A stretch of DNA of 9,565 nucleotides, taken from Avisuccinivibrio_A sp964399665 (lineage in GTDB: Bacteria; Pseudomonadota; Gammaproteobacteria; Enterobacterales; Succinivibrionaceae). The stretch spans positions 1 to 9,565 of the forward strand of contig CAYNSI010000076.1 in NCBI GenBank assembly GCA_964399665.1, read 5' to 3'. Position numbers and translations under genes: made by a program. Positions 7,289-9,565 of the stretch are shown piece by piece. The notes beneath the pieces are model-generated. The model saw only the letters and a list, made by a program, of their open reading frames with translations, ran no database searches and was not told where the DNA came from. Numbering within the stretch: position 1 is the stretch's first letter; every line of letters starts with the position of its first letter.

Positions 7289-7318
7289 TGCTTATTTTTT
7301 TTAAATAATGCCGAAACT

Positions 7319-7348
7319 TTGACGCCGGGAATCCAATCTTACGATAAT
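7319..7348 (+). promoter_or_regulatory. Candidate sigma70 promoter for the SieB-like gene
   Basis: Plus strand TTGACG (7319-7324, 5/6 to consensus), an 18-nt spacer and GATAAT (7343-7348, 5/6). Transcription would start near 7355, leaving a leader of about 120 nt before the ATG at 7477. Confidence 0.5.
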
Positions 7349-7409
7349 ATCCGTACTTTGTGGTGCTGCTTTAGTGACAAAGCCTGACGCAATGCGGTTT
7401 TGCATACTT

Positions 7410-7425
7410 TGGCATCAGTTTTGCT
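7410..7425 (+). promoter_or_regulatory. Candidate sigma54 (-24/-12) promoter
   Basis: TGGCATCAGTTTTGCT has GG (7411-7412) and GC (7423-7424) separated by exactly 10 nt, and it fits the sigma54 pattern TGGCAC-N5-TTGCW except at a few positions. It would start transcription near 7435, about 40 nt before the plus-strand ATG. No clear paired NtrC site was found upstream. Its location beside glnB makes nitrogen control thinkable, but single matches of this kind also occur by chance. Confidence 0.4.
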
Positions 7426-7476
7426 TTGCGTTAACAACAATAACTCTGCCCGTTTAAACTTTATGGAGCAAGAATT

Positions 7477-8106
7477 ATGGAATACAGCATCACAGGCAAA
7501 ATTTCCGCTGCCTTAACCTTTGTTATGTTATGGCTATTTATTCTCACAGCTTTCCTGCTGTTCCTGCCCTTAGGACAGGTCTCCGCCGAGTTTGCAACAA
7601 GGATTGAAGCCAACAGGTTTTATCTGTACACGGCCCTGATTGTTGAGGCATCACTTTTTATAAGCCATATTGTCAGTTATATCTACTCGATGTGGTTTAG
7701 TAAGCACTTTGTCAGACAAAGCAGTGAATTTTTGCATCATGCCGTAAACACTTTGGATTTTGCAGAAAAGGCGCTGTTACGCGAGTTTGTCCTGCAAAGA
7801 CAATCGGTACTGCATCTTCCCGTTGCTGAGCCTACCGTAAAGTCCCTTTGCGACAGCGGCATTTTAACCTTCATCAAATATGATGAGGATGATGACCAAA
7901 AAGCATGCTTTGCCATTTCAAGAAAAGCCCGTCCCCTCATTACCTACAGAGCCATAGGGCTGTCAAGATCCGGAATGAGTGAAGAGCAGTTAAGTCAAAT
8001 AATGCAAAGCCGCCCGGGCTTTGCCAGAAGTGATGATAGTTTTACAAGAACCTACAGGGGAAGCGGCTCGTATCTTAATCATAGAAACGAACCACGGGCA
8101 GCCTGA
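7477..8106 (+). CDS. Two-TM protein, SieB (superinfection exclusion B)-like
   Basis: A 209-residue inner-membrane protein. Two hydrophobic helices lie at about 9-32 and 48-72, joined by a short polar loop, followed by a cytoplasmic domain. There, LDFAEKALLREFVLQRQSVL (93-112), LPVAEPTVKSLCDSGIL (114-130) and an acidic KYDEDDDQ turn resemble the winged-helix-like region of the SieB family (two TM segments, then 'EKxxLxxF...P.v..L...GIL'). Phage SieB proteins block development of related superinfecting phages; chromosomal homologues are mostly uncharacterised. Family membership is from pattern memory and uncertain. Residues after 165 are Ser/Arg-rich and likely disordered. The ATG has GGAG at 8 nt (ATGGAGCAAGAATTATG). 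No phage genes are nearby. It is the only sizeable gene on the plus strand, divergent from glnB, and has its own promoters and a terminator. Confidence 0.7.
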   Translation: MEYSITGKISAALTFVMLWLFILTAFLLFLPLGQVSAEFATRIEANRFYLYTALIVEASLFISHIVSYIYSMWFSKHFVRQSSEFLHHAVNTLDFAEKALLREFVLQRQSVLHLPVAEPTVKSLCDSGILTFIKYDEDDDQKACFAISRKARPLITYRAIGLSRSGMSEEQLSQIMQSRPGFARSDDSFTRTYRGSGSYLNHRNEPRAA

Positions 8107-8147
8107 TACAAAATCTTTGACGTAAATAAATTTGCTGATTTGAAAAA

Positions 8148-8164
8148 GGGGCGCATAACGCCCC
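8148..8164. terminator. Bidirectional rho-independent terminator
   Basis: GGGGCG-CATAA-CGCCCC forms a 6-bp GC stem with a 5-nt loop. On the minus strand it is followed by TTTTTC, a good terminator for the glpX homologue; on the plus strand by AATTTTGC, serving the SieB-like gene. It sits between the two convergent stops. Confidence 0.85.
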
Positions 8165-8186
8165 AATTTTGCTTAATCTGCTCTGA

Positions 8187-9173
8187 CTAATGGGCTACAG
8201 CACTCATATTGGCGAGCTTTCTGCGATTGTGCCAGGCCTGAATATAGCGCGTGGTTCCCGTTCTGCCGCGGGTGGTCAATGAAGTGGTTACGGCATATTC
8301 GCCGTGATACTGCACCCCTGAGAGCACCTCTCCTTCAGAAACCCCCGTTGCTGCAAAGAAGCATTGTTCCGAGGTAATAAGATCATCGACGCCATAGATG
8401 ACATTAAAATCAACTCCATCTTCAACCATGGCGCTGCGCTCTTCTTCAGTAGCGGGATCAAAACGCATCAGGATCTGACCTCCGGATCCTTTAATAGCAC
8501 AGGCTGCAATTACCGCCGCGGCAGTGCCGCCTATTCCCATCATCAAATCGGTATTAGAGCGCGGATCTACTGCCATCAGGGCCCCTGCAATGTCACCATC
8601 ATCATGAAGGTTTACCCTGGCGCCTGAAATTCTGATATCCTGCACCAATTTTTTATGGCGCGGATTGTCAAGAACATAGACATTAAGCTCTGTAACAGGC
8701 TTGCCGACAGCCCTGGCAACGGCCATAAGATTGTCTTTTACGGGGGCATCGAGATCGATAACCCCGGCTGCCTCTGCTCCGGTGACAATTTTTTTACAGT
8801 AAAGGCTGCGACCCGGCCTGAACATACTGTCCTTTTGGGCAACACCGACCACCGAAACAGCATTAAGACGGCCATTGGCAACGGCACCGCTGCCTTCAAC
8901 GGCATCGAGCACCACATCAAGTTCAGGGCCGTCCCCATATCCTACACTGTCTCCCGTATAAAGCATGGAGGCATCTTCCCTGTCCCCTTCGCCTATAATT
9001 ACGGTCCCCCTGATGTGCAAGCCCTGAAAAGCTATGCGCATTGCATCGGCTGCCACCTCATTAACGGCATCCCTGTCTCCCTTGCCAAAATAATGGGCTG
9101 CGGCCAGGGCTGCCGCCTCCGTAACACGGACCAAATCCAGGGCAAGATTTTTATCCGTTAGATGCTCGTACAT
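8187..9173 (-). CDS. glpX: GlpX-type class II fructose-1,6-bisphosphatase homologue, altered metal site
   Basis: A 328-residue cytoplasmic GlpX homologue. Classical members hydrolyse fructose 1,6-bisphosphate to fructose 6-phosphate in gluconeogenesis. Family features in order: LDLVRVTEAAALAAA (12-26), GKGDRDAV (30-37), VIIGEGDREDASMLYTGD (58-75), DVVLDAVEGS (86-95), GKPVTELNVYVL, DDGDIAGAL, GIGGTAAAV (213-221), FFAATGVSEGEVLSGV, and TTSLTTRGRTGTTRYIQ. Several metal or catalytic positions differ from E. coli: Asp33 aligns with Asn38, Asp61 with Glu66, Glu213 (in GGAPEG) with Ala219; DPIEGT is DAVEGS. Glu57, Asp85 and Glu88 equivalents remain (Glu62, Asp90, Glu93). Activity is thus doubtful. 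The ATG at 9171-9173 has AGGAG five bases upstream and a promoter just above; an open frame continues 90 codons further but looks non-coding. The gene appears monocistronic. Confidence 0.88.
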   Translation of the reverse strand: MYEHLTDKNLALDLVRVTEAAALAAAHYFGKGDRDAVNEVAADAMRIAFQGLHIRGTVIIGEGDREDASMLYTGDSVGYGDGPELDVVLDAVEGSGAVANGRLNAVSVVGVAQKDSMFRPGRSLYCKKIVTGAEAAGVIDLDAPVKDNLMAVARAVGKPVTELNVYVLDNPRHKKLVQDIRISGARVNLHDDGDIAGALMAVDPRSNTDLMMGIGGTAAAVIAACAIKGSGGQILMRFDPATEEERSAMVEDGVDFNVIYGVDDLITSEQCFFAATGVSEGEVLSGVQYHGEYAVTTSLTTRGRTGTTRYIQAWHNRRKLANMSAVAH

Positions 9174-9202
9174 AAAATCTCCTATCGGCACAATATTTGA
9201 GC

Positions 9203-9231
9203 AGTATAACCGCCTGACCGTGAAATGATAA
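9203..9231 (-). promoter_or_regulatory. Sigma70 promoter of the glpX homologue
   Basis: Minus strand TTATCA (9226-9231, 4/6), a 17-nt spacer and TATACT (9203-9208, 5/6). The predicted start gives a leader of about 25 nt carrying TAGGAG before the ATG at 9171-9173. It also supports the 9173 start over the longer open frame. Confidence 0.55.
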
Positions 9232-9440
9232 AGCATGGGAATCGTTTTTTCTGAGGAAAGTCCAAAATTTACGGCCAAAAGTGCGCAGGACATTAGTGCT
9301 GTCACTTCAAACCTTAGGTAAAAAGATCTTAGGGAAACAAGATGGCAGCAAGCCTGGAGGATGAGGAAGAATGTTATGCAAGATGGTGTGATATGCAGAA
9401 TGAAAAGTGCGGTTTTAAAAAAGTGAAGTTTTTTAAATGC

Positions 9441-9466
9441 CAAAGGAGGGGCTGCCCCCTCCTTTG
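9441..9466 (-). terminator. Strong hairpin downstream of tuf
   Basis: CAAAGGAGGGG (9441-9451) and CCCCTCCTTTG (9456-9466) are perfect complements: an 11-bp stem with a 4-nt loop. On the minus strand the 3' arm ends in CCTTTGG and is followed by CATTTAAAAAA, so the U tract is partial. It is most likely the tuf terminator, some 46 nt after the stop codon. Confidence 0.7.
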
Positions 9467-9478
9467 ATTGTCAGTGTT

Positions 9479-9515
9479 ACTTACAGGTAAAAAGATTGTA
9501 AGTTTTGCTTTTTAC
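9479..9515. other. Two overlapping alternative hairpins at the tuf stop
   Basis: ACTTACA (9479-9485) pairs with TGTAAGT (9497-9503). GTAAAAAG (9487-9494) pairs with CTTTTTAC (9508-9515), whose 3' arm covers the tuf stop codon. The arms interleave, so the two stems compete with each other; a true pseudoknot looks sterically tight on the minus strand (a 1-nt loop crossing 8 bp). On the plus strand the first hairpin is followed by TTTGCTTTTT, like a terminator for transcription coming from the left. Confidence 0.35.
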
Positions 9516-9565
9516 TCAATAATTTCACCGACGACCCCGGCACCTACGGTGCGGCCGCCTTCGCG
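9512..9565 (-). CDS. tuf: Elongation factor Tu, C-terminal end (partial)
   Basis: The last 17 codons read REGGRTVGAGVVGEIIE before the TAA at 9512-9514. REGGRTVGAGVV is the near-invariant C-terminal segment of EF-Tu, which delivers aminoacyl-tRNA to the ribosome as a GTP complex. The final residues (GEIIE) differ from E. coli (AKVLG/S) but this end varies between genera. The rest lies beyond the right edge, so it cannot be told whether this is the str-operon copy or a second tuf. A hairpin follows. Confidence 0.93.
   Translation of the reverse strand, partial: REGGRTVGAGVVGEIIE

Larger units (their letters stand above)
9174..9511. other. Long intergenic region between tuf and glpX
   Basis: 338 nt without a confident gene. 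It contains the glpX promoter (9203-9231), the tuf hairpin (9441-9466) and alternative hairpins right after the tuf stop. The minus strand is open in the glpX frame to 9443 but that translation is a hydrophobic, Cys/Phe-rich string with no family resemblance. On the plus strand a 41-codon ORF (9342-9467) starts with an ATG preceded by AGGG at 7 nt, begins MAASLEDEEECYARWC and has five cysteines. Its end overlaps the tuf hairpin, so it is listed only as a possibility. Confidence 0.5.

Noticed and set aside
8655..9161. 168-codon plus-strand ORF opposite glpX
   Set aside because: It is fully antisense to a conserved gene, shows no recognisable family features, and has no ribosome site worth noting.
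9174..9443. 90-codon upstream extension of the glpX frame
   Set aside because: It has no family similarity, the GlpX homology begins at MYEHLTDKNL, and a Shine-Dalgarno and a promoter lie inside the extension.

Overview
The window looks like chromosomal DNA from a gammaproteobacterium. The evidence is an enterobacterial-type RecC, a Braun lipoprotein ending in a Tyr-Arg-Lys tail, a GlnB-type PII protein almost identical in layout to that of E. coli, a heptose-phosphate phosphatase of the LPS pathway, and the end of an EF-Tu gene. The DNA is moderately AT-rich, and several proteins have clearly drifted from their E. coli counterparts. An anaerobic gut lineage such as Succinivibrionaceae/Aeromonadales would fit, but that is only a guess. 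There are no rRNA or tRNA genes, CRISPR arrays or prophage modules.

Layout: nearly all genes are on the minus strand. Positions 1-249 are non-coding DNA downstream of recC. recC fills 250-3763 and is cut at its 5' end by a run of exactly 100 Ns (3764-3863), which looks like a scaffold gap of arbitrary size. Right of the gap is lpp (3893-4123) with its own promoter region. A tight three-gene operon follows (read from 6104 down to 4323): a lysozyme-fold-like lipoprotein that has lost its catalytic Glu, gmhB, and a DUF4823-like lipoprotein. The two junctions are 9 nt each, and each Shine-Dalgarno overlaps the previous stop codon. An IS630-family remnant (about 6120-6821), with its catalytic middle deleted and at least one frameshift, lies between this operon and glnB (6868-7206).

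The 270-nt divergent region between glnB and the only sizeable plus-strand gene carries a perfect TATAAT facing glnB, and sigma70-like and sigma54-like (GG-N10-GC) promoters facing the plus-strand gene. That gene (7477-8106) encodes a two-TM protein resembling the SieB superinfection-exclusion family. A bidirectional terminator (8148-8164) separates it from a convergent glpX homologue (8187-9173). This homologue has lost several residues that bind metal in classical class II fructose-1,6-bisphosphatases. The right edge holds the last 17 codons of tuf and its terminator hairpin.

Functionally, much of the window concerns the cell envelope (Lpp, two more lipoproteins, LPS heptose synthesis). The rest covers recombination (RecC), nitrogen signalling (GlnB), sugar phosphate metabolism (GlpX-like) and translation (EF-Tu). 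The points most worth a second look are the two apparently pseudo-enzymatic proteins, the SieB-like gene with a possible sigma54 promoter beside glnB, and the IS630 deletion derivative directly upstream of the envelope operon.
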